Positions 1 through 6,795 of a stretch of DNA of 35,789 nt are shown in pieces. Every line of letters begins with the position of its first letter. The stretch's first letter is position 1. The DNA is taken from positions 1 to 35,789 of the IMG/VR virus record IMGVR_UViG_3300004151_000021; one strand, 5' to 3'. A model generated the notes under the pieces. It searched no databases, was not told the DNA's origin, and saw only the letters and a list, made by a program, of their open reading frames with translations. This DNA comes from a virus. The translations under genes and the position numbers were made by a program.

Positions 1-60
1 CGGGAGAGCACTACCTTGACATGGTAGGGGTCACAGGTTCAAACCCTGTCGCGCCCACCA
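1..60 (+). tRNA. tRNA-Val(GAC), 3' part (5' end outside window)
   Basis: The segment holds the D-stem end, a full anticodon arm, the T arm and the acceptor 3' strand ending in an encoded CCA at 58-60. The anticodon stem is CTACC/GGTAG around the loop TTGACAT, giving anticodon GAC, which reads valine codons. The T arm shows the usual GTTCAAA loop. About 16 nt of the 5' end are missing because the window opens inside the gene. The prophage begins directly after the CCA, so this gene is the integration target and its 3' half is restored by phage sequence. Confidence 0.93.
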
Positions 61-1264
61 TTATTTCCCAAGGACTTAGGGGAATTTTGGAGGAGAGAAA
101 ATCAGACGTTGGGGCAGTCATTGGGGCAGTTATTCCACGGTTTCCCCTAACTTTGATGCTCGAATCAAGCGCCGCCGCTGCGGCTTTCAGATAATTTGGG
201 TTATGATGAGCATAAACACGCTCCGTTGTCCGGCTATTGCTATGTCCTAGATAGCTGGCAATTTCTGGAAATGAGACGCAAGCCTGAGCCATCCAAGAGG
301 CCGCCGTGTGCCGTAGCGTGTGCGGAGTGACATCGCTAAGCCCCGCAGAATCTGCAATACGTTTGAAACTCTTTTTGATCTCGCCTACTGGCCGGCCATT
401 GAATGCCATTACATAGCCAGTTTGTGAACCCCTCGCTCGCGCATAACGCAGAAATGTCATGAGCCTGTGCGGTATCGCTATGACAGCCCGCCTCTTTTTC
501 GTTCGTTCGCGGCCCGGCTCGTTAAAATCTATAATTCCTTCTTCAAGATTCACCTGCGTCCAGCGCAACGTTAAAATAGCCTCCTTGCGGGCAGCTGTAT
601 AAAGGCCAAGCAGAATGAAAAGGGGAAGCCACCTGCGTGCTCGGTTCTCAACTATTTTTCCTGTTTGTTTATCGAATCTGTAAGGTGCGTGAGCTGTTCG
701 CAGGAGCAGGGCGGCCTCATTTCGCGTGAGCCAGCGATCCTTTGGCCTATTTTGTGTCGGCTTCCAAACGTGGATCTGTCTTATCAACCGTCCCATCTTA
801 AAGTCGTGGTTGATTGCAGCTTGCAAAACGCCAAGCTCGCGGGCGATGGTTGCTTTATTAAGCGGCGTCTTTTTTTTGATATATTTCTTTGATGCTTGGC
901 GGAATGAAATATAGCCGGTGCACGAATCGTGTGTGACCTCAGCCGCAGATTTTCCAGACCAAAAGTCGAGAAGACTTTCAATGTTATATCCGGCTATGCT
1001 CGCGCTTTTAATGTGCCGCGCATGCTCGCTCCCGTAGCAAGCAAGTATGTCGTCTATCGTTCGCTCAGATGGATCAGCCGGCCCTGTTGATCTCTGCCCA
1101 TCTTTTTCTTCCTGCATGAAGGCGAAGAGCTTTTTTTCAGCAATGTGGCGATCGCTTGCGCCCGTGCTTTTGCGCTTTCTTTTTCCTGATTCAAACCAAA
1201 CGATTTCCCAAACTTGACGTTCCGCGCGCCATTCAAGGGTAAGTCCACGATTTTTCTTTGCCAT
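11..1264 (-). CDS. int: tyrosine-type phage integrase
   Basis: A 417-aa site-specific recombinase that would catalyse integration and excision at the tRNA-Val site. An N-terminal arm/core-binding part (about 1-170) precedes the catalytic domain. The catalytic residues are visible: R226 in TAARKE, H315 and R318 in HTLRH, H341 in LGHSN, and the nucleophile Y351 in ERVYAHH. After the tyrosine comes a tail of about 65 residues, and the last 15 (VGATGFEPVTPTMSR) are encoded by the antisense of the tRNA, with the stop at 11-13. The start at 1264 gives the usual N-terminus of the family (MAKKNRG). It overlaps the upstream excisionase-like gene by 211 nt. It is the last gene of the leftward early operon. 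Confidence 0.95.
   Translation of the reverse strand: MAKKNRGLTLEWRAERQVWEIVWFESGKRKRKSTGASDRHIAEKKLFAFMQEEKDGQRSTGPADPSERTIDDILACYGSEHARHIKSASIAGYNIESLLDFWSGKSAAEVTHDSCTGYISFRQASKKYIKKKTPLNKATIARELGVLQAAINHDFKMGRLIRQIHVWKPTQNRPKDRWLTRNEAALLLRTAHAPYRFDKQTGKIVENRARRWLPLFILLGLYTAARKEAILTLRWTQVNLEEGIIDFNEPGRERTKKRRAVIAIPHRLMTFLRYARARGSQTGYVMAFNGRPVGEIKKSFKRIADSAGLSDVTPHTLRHTAASWMAQACVSFPEIASYLGHSNSRTTERVYAHHNPNYLKAAAAALDSSIKVRGNRGITAPMTAPTSDFLSSKIPLSPWEIMVGATGFEPVTPTMSR
14..60. other. attL core region in the 3' half of tRNA-Val
   Basis: A tyrosine integrase gene lies immediately next to the tRNA 3' end and its last codons run into it, the usual arrangement for tRNA-targeting prophages. The crossover core should be a block identical to this 3' half, repeated at the distal end of the prophage. 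That second copy is outside the window, so the exact core limits cannot be set here. The call is an inference from layout. Confidence 0.6.
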
Positions 1265-1536
1265 GTTTTTTCTCTTTGCAATAAATAATCGCGTACATGA
1301 TCAGGCGTTATCGTATAGCGCGAGGCTATAACGAGGTGACCAAGACGTCCGCGCTTACATTCCTCTTGTACAAATCTTGGCGTGCAACGTAAAAGCGCAG
1401 CCACTTCCGCCGGGGTTGCTAGATCAGGAAGTTGAAGGACGGCGTGGCCTAACGCTGACACATCGCTTTTATCGAAATCAAGGTAACTTTTGCTAGAGAA
1501 ATCTGTTGTTTTCTCAAAGTTCACATTCTCAGGCAT
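1054..1536 (-). CDS. excisionase-like HTH DNA-binding protein
   Basis: A 160-aa protein with a central helix-turn-helix of the excisionase/MerR-like type (residues about 38-85: LATPAEVAALL, then TPRFVQEECKRGRLGH, then YTITPDHVRDYL). It probably binds arm sites and directs excision, as Xis proteins do; this follows from the fold and its place before int. The ATG at 1536 is chosen because it overlaps the stop of the methyltransferase gene by 8 nt and has GGAGG about 10 nt upstream; longer readings in this frame enter the methyltransferase gene. The basic C-terminal tail of about 70 residues lies wholly inside the integrase gene in another frame, which is an unusually long overlap. Confidence 0.75.
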   Translation of the reverse strand: MPENVNFEKTTDFSSKSYLDFDKSDVSALGHAVLQLPDLATPAEVAALLRCTPRFVQEECKRGRLGHLVIASRYTITPDHVRDYLLQREKTWQRKIVDLPLNGARNVKFGKSFGLNQEKESAKARAQAIATLLKKSSSPSCRKKKMGRDQQGRLIHLSER

Positions 1537-2110
1537 GTTGAATGGGCCTCCGCAAAATGGATATTTCTTGGGATTGCGCGTGTCTATCCCAAACCGTCCA
1601 CGTGTAACAACACCGCTGATCCGGCGTCCCGATTCCAAACATATCGGGCCGCCAGCCGAGCTTATATTCGCGCGCCGGCGGCCGACGCGCATAGATCGAA
1701 CGGCGTTTGTCTGTGTGCGGCCAGATTGCGGGCAGGAAGATCGCTAGATAATCGACATCGATGTCGAACAGGGCGTGCTTTACAAACGCTTCGGCAAGTT
1801 TGAAGGGGGGATTTGTTATGATAGCTTTCGGCCCCTTATATTCCATCAGAAAATCTATGCCGCCGCGCCCATAGCCACGATCAACAAGATCGGTCGCCAA
1901 AACCTTATGACCATGATCGACAAGATAGGATGCTATCGCGCCATCGCCGCAGGCTGGCTCCCACAATTTCTTTGGCATAAACGAACGCTCGGCTTCGTAA
2001 AATGCGACCGTGCATTCAAGTGGCGTCGGATGAAACTGGTTCGGATCCGGCACGTAGTCCGCCCTTGGCACAGCTTTCGGCGATGGTGTGAGTGGGAAGG
2101 GGGTGTTCAT
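1529..2110 (-). CDS. phage DNA N6-adenine-type methyltransferase
   Basis: A 193-aa class I SAM-dependent methyltransferase. The SAM-binding motif is EPACGDGAIA (residues 51-60) and the catalytic motif is NPPF (100-103), typical of amino-methylating enzymes acting on adenine N6 (or cytosine N4). There is no visible target-recognition domain beyond the short C-terminal part and no restriction enzyme gene nearby, so it is a solitary phage methylase, perhaps protecting phage DNA or altering regulation. Its start overlaps the stop of the upstream gene as ATGA, and its end overlaps the excisionase-like start by 8 nt, which suggests translational coupling. Confidence 0.85.
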   Translation of the reverse strand: MNTPFPLTPSPKAVPRADYVPDPNQFHPTPLECTVAFYEAERSFMPKKLWEPACGDGAIASYLVDHGHKVLATDLVDRGYGRGGIDFLMEYKGPKAIITNPPFKLAEAFVKHALFDIDVDYLAIFLPAIWPHTDKRRSIYARRPPAREYKLGWRPDMFGIGTPDQRCCYTWTVWDRHAQSQEISILRRPIQHA

Positions 2111-2472
2111 TTGATCATGTCGCCTATAACGATGTGTGGTGGTGGGCCGCTGGCCTTTGCTTTTATTTCTTTCGCGCAGCTCTTTATGGCCTTGTCGATT
2201 ATCTTGCGCACTTTCTTCGCCTCTTCTTGTGGGTCGAGGCCTTCCAATAATAACTCTCTGCGAACGCCTTCATCCGTCAGTGACATAATGCGTTTGATTT
2301 CCCCATCCTGTGCGAGCTTGAGGGCGTTTTCGACGCAATCTGCGGCGTTGGTGAGCTCGCTGCGCACATTGTCCGGCGCATTGCGGATGCACAGACGTGC
2401 GCGTACATAGGCAATCTCTGACGAAAGTCGAGCGATCACGCTCAAAGGATTATTGCCGCTTAGTTTTGGCAT
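2107..2472 (-). CDS. conserved phage protein of unknown function
   Basis: A 121-aa, mostly helical, charged protein (many Lys, Glu and Ala; likely alpha-helical from about 15 to 105). I do not recognise a domain. There is no signal peptide or membrane segment. It overlaps the upstream gene end by 13 nt and the methyltransferase start by 4 nt (ATGA), so it belongs to the leftward early operon. The tidy operon packing supports a real gene; no function can be assigned. Confidence 0.7.
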   Translation of the reverse strand: MPKLSGNNPLSVIARLSSEIAYVRARLCIRNAPDNVRSELTNAADCVENALKLAQDGEIKRIMSLTDEGVRRELLLEGLDPQEEAKKVRKIIDKAIKSCAKEIKAKASGPPPHIVIGDMIK

Positions 2473-2846
2473 GCCTTCCCCACTAGGCCACAGTAGCCAC
2501 GTTTTGGTGGATGTGTTTCTTTAACCGGAAGATACCACGCCCCGCTTTCGTGAAGCCGTGCTGGCCCATTGGTTTCAAAGTTTTCCGGCTTACTCATATC
2601 TAAGAATTCGCTTTTTGGAGGAGGATTCCCTTTAACCCATCCCTTCTCCGCTGCCTCCTTCGCTGATATAGAAACATCGTATTCTATTGCTGGCCTTGGA
2701 GTTGTTATCCACGCCATGCATAATGACCCGATGCATGCCGTTGATAGGGCAACCTTTGTTGTTTCTCCAAAAGCCTGTTCTCCACCGCTTTCATTTGCAA
2801 ACGGACACCATTTTGTTTTTGCCTCTTCTTCGGTCATATGTTTCAT
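2460..2846 (-). CDS. four-cysteine phage protein (CPF...CIGSLC...GYCGL)
   Basis: A 128-aa soluble protein with cysteines in a recurring phage pattern: KWCPF near residue 15, CIGSLCMAW near 42-50 and GYCGLVGK near the C-terminus. The spacing suggests a metal or iron-sulfur site, which is inference. I recall the pattern from uncharacterised alphaproteobacterial prophage proteins but know no function. The ATG at 2846 is chosen because AAGGAG lies 7 nt upstream; the frame stays open further up only because it runs through the GC-rich repeat of the preceding gene. Its first eight residues (MKHMTEEE) and its ribosome site are a near copy of those of the gene starting at 3549. Confidence 0.8.
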   Translation of the reverse strand: MKHMTEEEAKTKWCPFANESGGEQAFGETTKVALSTACIGSLCMAWITTPRPAIEYDVSISAKEAAEKGWVKGNPPPKSEFLDMSKPENFETNGPARLHESGAWYLPVKETHPPKRGYCGLVGKACQN

Positions 2847-2856
2847 GCCGAGCTCC

Positions 2857-3549
2857 TTATTTTGAGTTATCTGTCGATTTTCCAAAGTAGGAAATAAATA
2901 GATCTGATTGCCACTTCTTTTCAGCTTCCCACGCAGCAGCCCCCGCATCCCGCGCTTCCCCCGCAGCATCCCGCGCAGCCCACGCAGCATCCCGCGCTTC
3001 CCCCGCAGCAGCCCCCGCAGCCCACGCAGCACTCGCAGCAGCCCACACAGCAGCCAGCGCAGCATCCCGCGCTTCCCCCGCAGCAGCCCCCGCAGCCCAC
3101 GCAGCATCCCGCGCAGCCCACGCAGCCCACGCAGCATCCCCCGCATCCCACGCAGCATCCACCGCATCCCCCGCAGCAGCCAACTCTTTTCGTGTGTTTT
3201 GACCGTTTGCAAATGTGCGGCTGGCGCTTATTGCTTTTGCTGGTCTTGTGTCGCCGCTGTGTTTTGCGAGGAAAATAGGCAAGACGTGTTCCGCCACGTC
3301 GCAGTTAAATAAACGAACCTTTTTTTCGTATTCCTCCGGCAAGGCGCGAAGGCACCATATGGCATCTTCGATGCCATTACTTTTCAGTATTTCAACAAGC
3401 GCAAGCGGTTCATCGTCGGCCTTATTTTTCCCAAGATAGGAAAGAAGATTTTTCCAACCTCCCTCGCATGGGTGATTTTCGCGTATGGCGTTGAGGGTTG
3501 TGTAAACTGGTTCAGACATGATCAACTCTTCTTCCGTCATATGTTTCAT
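2857..3549 (-). CDS. Imm-5-like alanine-rich repeat protein
   Basis: A 230-aa protein. The N-terminal half (about 15-115) resembles the Imm-5-like putative immunity family: a CEGGW-like motif, KADDEPL, then AIWCLRAL, then RLFNCDVAEHVLP and an FANG turn. The C-terminal half (about 120-215) is almost wholly Ala, Trp, Asp, Gly and Arg in degenerate AAWAARDAA-type helical repeats, ending in a tryptophan-containing cap. 'Immunity' is only a family name; the role in phages is unknown. The start at 3549 has AAAGGAG 8 nt upstream and overlaps the preceding stop as ATGA. A start at 3519 (MSEPVY) would fit the family's usual N-terminus better, so the first ten residues may be a grafted leader. Confidence 0.8.
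   Translation of the reverse strand: MKHMTEEELIMSEPVYTTLNAIRENHPCEGGWKNLLSYLGKNKADDEPLALVEILKSNGIEDAIWCLRALPEEYEKKVRLFNCDVAEHVLPIFLAKHSGDTRPAKAISASRTFANGQNTRKELAAAGDAVDAAWDAGDAAWAAWAARDAAWAAGAAAGEARDAALAAVWAAASAAWAAGAAAGEARDAAWAARDAAGEARDAGAAAWEAEKKWQSDLFISYFGKSTDNSK
2983..3106. repeat. in-frame 75-bp tandem repeat inside the alanine-rich gene
   Basis: Bases 2983-3031 recur exactly at 3058-3106 (49 identical bases, period 75 bp, 25 codons). Shorter GCAGCC/GCATCC units extend the low-complexity block over roughly 2925-3185. The plus strand is strongly C-rich and the block far more GC-rich than its surroundings. The repeat stays in frame with the minus-strand gene, so it probably arose by slippage and could change copy number. 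Confidence 0.85.
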
Positions 3550-4169
3550 GCGCCGAGCTCCTTTCTTGCTAAGGCGATTGCGAGGTTGAGGCGGATCATG
3601 GCGGCGTCGCTTCCGCCCGCGTCGCTGTGCGCTCCTTTGGCTTTCTGGCGATAGCGATGCTCAGCTAGGGCGAGAAGGTCGCTTTTCTCACAACTATCTG
3701 GAAATGGCCCAAGCTCAACGCGCCAATCGATTGGTTTCTCATTCGTTGCGTTTTCAGGTGCAGGCAATGCTGTAAATCCGGCAAAGGCGCGTTCGATCAT
3801 TTGTGCGCCGCCATGACGATCAAGGCCGCGTAAATGTTCAATGGCAAGTGAAAGAGAGCGCAGATTTTGCGCGATATTGTCATAGCAATCACGCGCCATG
3901 GCCATTTGTTTGCCACGCAGCATGAAATATACGGCAATGCCGACATCACCATCGACGGTCTTTTTCGTGGCATAAAACTCGCCATCGTTTCGAAGGGGAA
4001 TGTTTGTCGAAAGAACGATGGTTTTTGCGCCGAGCAGACGCAGCTGTTCATAAAGATTCTCGCGTGAACTTTCGATTGTTGCGCGTTTGAGCTTATAATT
4101 ATAGGAGCGTTGCGCGCCTGGCGTGCGCGGCCAGCCATGCGGCCAGCAAAGGGGAAAAGCTTCAGCCAT
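3546..4169 (-). CDS. conserved phage protein with a degenerate J-domain-like C-terminus
   Basis: A 207-aa protein. The N-terminal 140 residues (PLCWPHGWPRTP, then LLGAKTIVLSTNIPLR, then GIAVYFMLRGK) belong to a family I know from alphaproteobacterial phages and plasmids but without a known activity. The C-terminal 45 residues look like helices II-III of a DnaJ J domain (AEHRYRQKAKGAHSDAGGSD), but the HPD motif needed to stimulate Hsp70 reads HSD. It may therefore bind without stimulating DnaK. The start overlaps the upstream gene by 8 nt; the end overlaps the next start as ATGA. Confidence 0.78.
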   Translation of the reverse strand: MAEAFPLCWPHGWPRTPGAQRSYNYKLKRATIESSRENLYEQLRLLGAKTIVLSTNIPLRNDGEFYATKKTVDGDVGIAVYFMLRGKQMAMARDCYDNIAQNLRSLSLAIEHLRGLDRHGGAQMIERAFAGFTALPAPENATNEKPIDWRVELGPFPDSCEKSDLLALAEHRYRQKAKGAHSDAGGSDAAMIRLNLAIALARKELGA

Positions 4170-4392
4170 TATTGGTCACCATTCGTCCGGCCTCAACTTG
4201 CCTGTCATCATTCATGATGGCTGTGAGCATTGATGCGGCGACAACTGAGAAGTTTGATCCGTTATGTGCGGCGATATCGTCGATATAGCCGACGACATCA
4301 AGGTCGAGTGTGATGGCGCGGCGCATGGTTGGCTTTTTCATCGCTTCGCGATGTGCGCGTGCTTCTTTGACGCGTGAGGAATATACTCTCAT
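4162..4392 (-). CDS. small possible ribbon-helix-helix protein
   Basis: A 76-aa basic protein. The segment RRAITLDLDVVGYIDDIAAH followed by a helical stretch looks like the strand-helix-helix of ribbon-helix-helix DNA-binding proteins, though the match is loose. A regulatory role in the left operon is only a guess. AAAGGA lies 6 nt before the ATG at 4392, and the gene is locked into the operon by an ATGA overlap upstream and an 8-nt overlap downstream. Confidence 0.65.
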   Translation of the reverse strand: MRVYSSRVKEARAHREAMKKPTMRRAITLDLDVVGYIDDIAAHNGSNFSVVAASMLTAIMNDDRQVEAGRMVTNNG

Positions 4393-4664
4393 TTTGGATC
4401 CTTTCTTTTCTCAACAGACCATTGCGCGGCAGCAAGGCGGAGGCAGTGCTCGCAAATCTTTGCACCATTGTTTGTGAAGATGAGCGTTTGTGGTCTTTCG
4501 CCTGCCTTTGGCGCAACCCATGATTTGCCGCAAAAATCGCAATGCGCACCGGCGTGGAGAATGACGTTATTAATCGCCTCCCAATGCCGCCCAATTTTAA
4601 ACCCAACAAACAAGCAAAATACTTGCGTGATCATGATGAGCATTATGAGTTCTACCGTCGTCAT
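4389..4664 (-). CDS. membrane-anchored C4 zinc-finger protein
   Basis: A 91-aa protein with one N-terminal membrane helix (about residues 4-24) followed by a four-cysteine zinc-finger-like module, CDFC near residue 42 and CEHC near residue 71, similar in spacing to ClpX-type zinc-binding domains. The soluble part would probably face the cytoplasm. AAAGGATAGG precedes the ATG at 4664. It sits directly downstream of the ParB-like gene. Function is unknown; it may recruit a nucleic acid or protein partner to the membrane. Confidence 0.72.
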   Translation of the reverse strand: MTTVELIMLIMITQVFCLFVGFKIGRHWEAINNVILHAGAHCDFCGKSWVAPKAGERPQTLIFTNNGAKICEHCLRLAAAQWSVEKRKDPK

Positions 4665-4677
4665 AGCTGCCTATCCT

Positions 4678-6297
4678 TTAGAGCTTTGGCCCTTTGTATC
4701 CGTCTGTTCGAAGCTCGACAGGGAGCCACCCTTTCTTTTGAATGATGGCTTTAAGTTTCTCAGCTATTTCCTTATTTGGTTTTTGGGCAAGCGCTTCTGC
4801 CGCTTTCTTATCGAAAAGATCGGCGGCGGCGCTGATCAACACGTTCTTTGGCGCGCGCAAAAGGAAAGATCCTGCATCGAAGTTTTGGACAAGCTCTTTT
4901 TGAAAGACTGATTGAGGAAGCGCTTTGCAGAGCGCAATATTGTCAGAAGATTCTAAAACACCTTTATGCCCTTGTGTGCGCATGTCGATTGTGCAAGCCG
5001 CAACTTCCGTGAGGATGCGCGTCACGTCAGCCGATGAGAGTTTTAGAATATCATCGAGCGACTGTTCCTGCCCATCAGCGTCCAACGTCATCATGCCGTG
5101 CACGTGGGCGTGCGCCGCGCTGTTGATTTTCAGGAAGGCTGACACAAGCACGGCCAGCGCGAGCTTACTATCGGCCCGGACGGCTTCTGCGGCCGCGAGG
5201 GTCAGCGTTTCAGAAAGATCGGCGTTAAGGGACATCGAAAGGCTGCTTGCTTTTTCGTTTTCGTCAGCTTTCTTTTTTGTCGCCTCTTTTTGCTTTTTAC
5301 CGCTTGGTTTCAGAACGCCATATTCGATCTTAAACATACCGTTGCTGTCGATCCCGACGATGCATCCAGACCTTTCTTTATCAGCCATGGCTGCGTTCTT
5401 TTTGGGTTGCTTAATGCGGGCCCACTGCCATTTTGCGCCTTGCGGGACATTTGTTTCATTTTCGGCCCAGCCCCATCCATTTGCGACAAGCTCGTCGCAT
5501 TTTTCTTTGATCTTCTCCGCCGTCATTTTCTCAAGAAGAGCAAGGTCAGCAACGAAAAGAGTATCGTTAAACAAATCCGTGATGATCGTGCCGCCTGCTT
5601 CTTTGTAGGCATCGGTTCCAACAAACAACAGGCTAGCATTAACGTTATGCTGCTCGCCGACGATCGCGCGTTTGATATTCCAATCTTGAAGGTGGCCTGA
5701 TTTCTTGAGCCTTTTAAAAAGTTTTTCCTGCTCAACATGATCGGTGACAAGCGTGAAAGCTTGCGCTTCATCCGCATCAATCTTGTCCTCACGCCATGCC
5801 TGTCTGATCTCTGGCGCAAGCTTTCCAAGCGCGAGCGCTTGTTTGACCGTACGTTCATCCACCGCATAGCGCGCGGCGATTTCTGCCGGGCTTGCGCCAT
5901 CGGAGAAAACGGCGGCAAACGCATCAAACCGATCAACAGGATGAAGGGGAAGGTGGTCTGTGTTTTCTGTTAATGAAAGGCGCAGGGCCTCAGTTGGGCT
6001 TAGCCCATCGCAGATAATGACCGGAACAGGATAATCTTCTGTCACGGCTTTATTTGCGAGGAGGAGGTGAAGGGCGGCCAAGCGCCGGTTGCCAGCGACA
6101 ATATAAAGACGCGTCCCATCAGTGGGATCAGGAATTGCAAAGAGAGACTGAATAAGGCCTTCTTCTTTGATCGATGCGGCAAGCTGCGCAAGCTCTTCAT
6201 CTGATTTTATTGTGCGGCAATTTATATTTGCGCCCGGATAGTCATTGCCGAAGTGCAGGCGAGACAGCGGTTCGAACATAATCGATTGGTTCATCAT
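4678..6297 (-). CDS. ParB/RepB/Spo0J-like protein
   Basis: A 539-aa protein. An N-terminal ParB/Srx domain includes LAASIKEEGL (39-49) and the nucleotide-binding GNRR at 69-72. A linker carrying LTENTDHLPLHPVDRFDAF-type residues (109-127) and an HTH (about 134-160, SPAEIAARYAVDERTV) follow. Such proteins bind DNA and often CTP. The long C-terminal part (about 200-539) is not a classical ParB dimer domain. There is no ParA partner in the window and the element is integrated, so partition is unlikely; a role in recombination or regulation is more plausible. Start at 6297 or the next codon at 6294. The 102 bp upstream (6298-6399) hold no gene. Confidence 0.85.
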   Translation of the reverse strand: MMNQSIMFEPLSRLHFGNDYPGANINCRTIKSDEELAQLAASIKEEGLIQSLFAIPDPTDGTRLYIVAGNRRLAALHLLLANKAVTEDYPVPVIICDGLSPTEALRLSLTENTDHLPLHPVDRFDAFAAVFSDGASPAEIAARYAVDERTVKQALALGKLAPEIRQAWREDKIDADEAQAFTLVTDHVEQEKLFKRLKKSGHLQDWNIKRAIVGEQHNVNASLLFVGTDAYKEAGGTIITDLFNDTLFVADLALLEKMTAEKIKEKCDELVANGWGWAENETNVPQGAKWQWARIKQPKKNAAMADKERSGCIVGIDSNGMFKIEYGVLKPSGKKQKEATKKKADENEKASSLSMSLNADLSETLTLAAAEAVRADSKLALAVLVSAFLKINSAAHAHVHGMMTLDADGQEQSLDDILKLSSADVTRILTEVAACTIDMRTQGHKGVLESSDNIALCKALPQSVFQKELVQNFDAGSFLLRAPKNVLISAAADLFDKKAAEALAQKPNKEIAEKLKAIIQKKGWLPVELRTDGYKGPKL

Positions 6298-6399
6298 GTC
6301 AGAATCTTTCGTGGTTAGAAGTTGGCGTCGGTTAGTTAAGGTTCCATAGGGTTTTTATCCAGCGCCAGTGTTGGCGAATGACGTGGAAAACGCGGCGTT

Positions 6400-6783
6400 T
6401 CATGCGGCACGCGGCGGATCTGGCGGCGCGGGCTGTTGCACGGAAAGCGATTGCATGATTTGGTCGGCGATAACCCGACCGCATTGCTGAAAACAATCGA
6501 TGTCGGCGGCAAGATCGTTTTCATTGATCAAGGCTAAGGTCACGGCGACCTGATTAATTTGCGTCAGCGCGGCGATCAGCATGCCGCAGGCGTTGAGCGT
6601 ATAGGACGCGTTCGAGATTTGGGCCGGTTCATTGTACCGATTGATCCGTTCCACAGCGGCCAGCGCCGCGTTGAGGTCGCGCTTGGGCTCAACAATCTTG
6701 GCGCGCATCACATCGCACATAAGCATGACGTTTTTCTTTGGGGCATCGAAGGGCTTGGGCCGAAACGGCGTGACGTTTTCCAT
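6400..6783 (-). CDS. phage protein of unknown function
   Basis: A 127-aa protein with no recognised domain. Residues about 38-115 look helical with no clear membrane segment, and the C-terminus is proline-rich (QPAPPDPPRAA). AAAGGATAACG precedes the ATG at 6783 at a good distance. It lies 12 nt after the upstream gene in the left early operon. The ribosome site and packing support a real gene; function unknown. Confidence 0.65.
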   Translation of the reverse strand: MENVTPFRPKPFDAPKKNVMLMCDVMRAKIVEPKRDLNAALAAVERINRYNEPAQISNASYTLNACGMLIAALTQINQVAVTLALINENDLAADIDCFQQCGRVIADQIMQSLSVQQPAPPDPPRAA

Positions 6784-6795
6784 ATCGTTATCCTT

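Noticed and set aside
1775-2410. Plus-strand frame opposite the methyltransferase and its neighbour
   Set aside because: Minus-strand SAM and NPPF motifs and the operon overlaps explain the region.
2925-3185. CRISPR-like or intergenic tandem array
   Set aside because: Units are not separated by unique spacers and the block stays in frame within a recognisable gene.
2908-3312. Plus-strand Pro/Ser/Arg repeat frame and a minus-strand Cys/Gly repeat frame over the alanine-rich block
   Set aside because: They are the other readings of the same GC-rich repeat, lack ribosome sites and domains, and the Imm-5-like frame is supported by its non-repeat ends.
4925-5608. Long plus-strand frame opposite the ParB-like gene
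   Set aside because: Composition is that of a complementary-strand shadow, and the minus strand carries clear ParB motifs.
4678-6297. Phage-plasmid lifestyle, suggested by the ParB-like gene
   Set aside because: There is a tRNA-adjacent integrase and no ParA or plasmid replication initiator; integration explains the element.
6298-6399. Possible promoter or small gene in the gap before the ParB-like gene
   Set aside because: A repeated GGTTAG pair is visible but no convincing promoter, start or hairpin.
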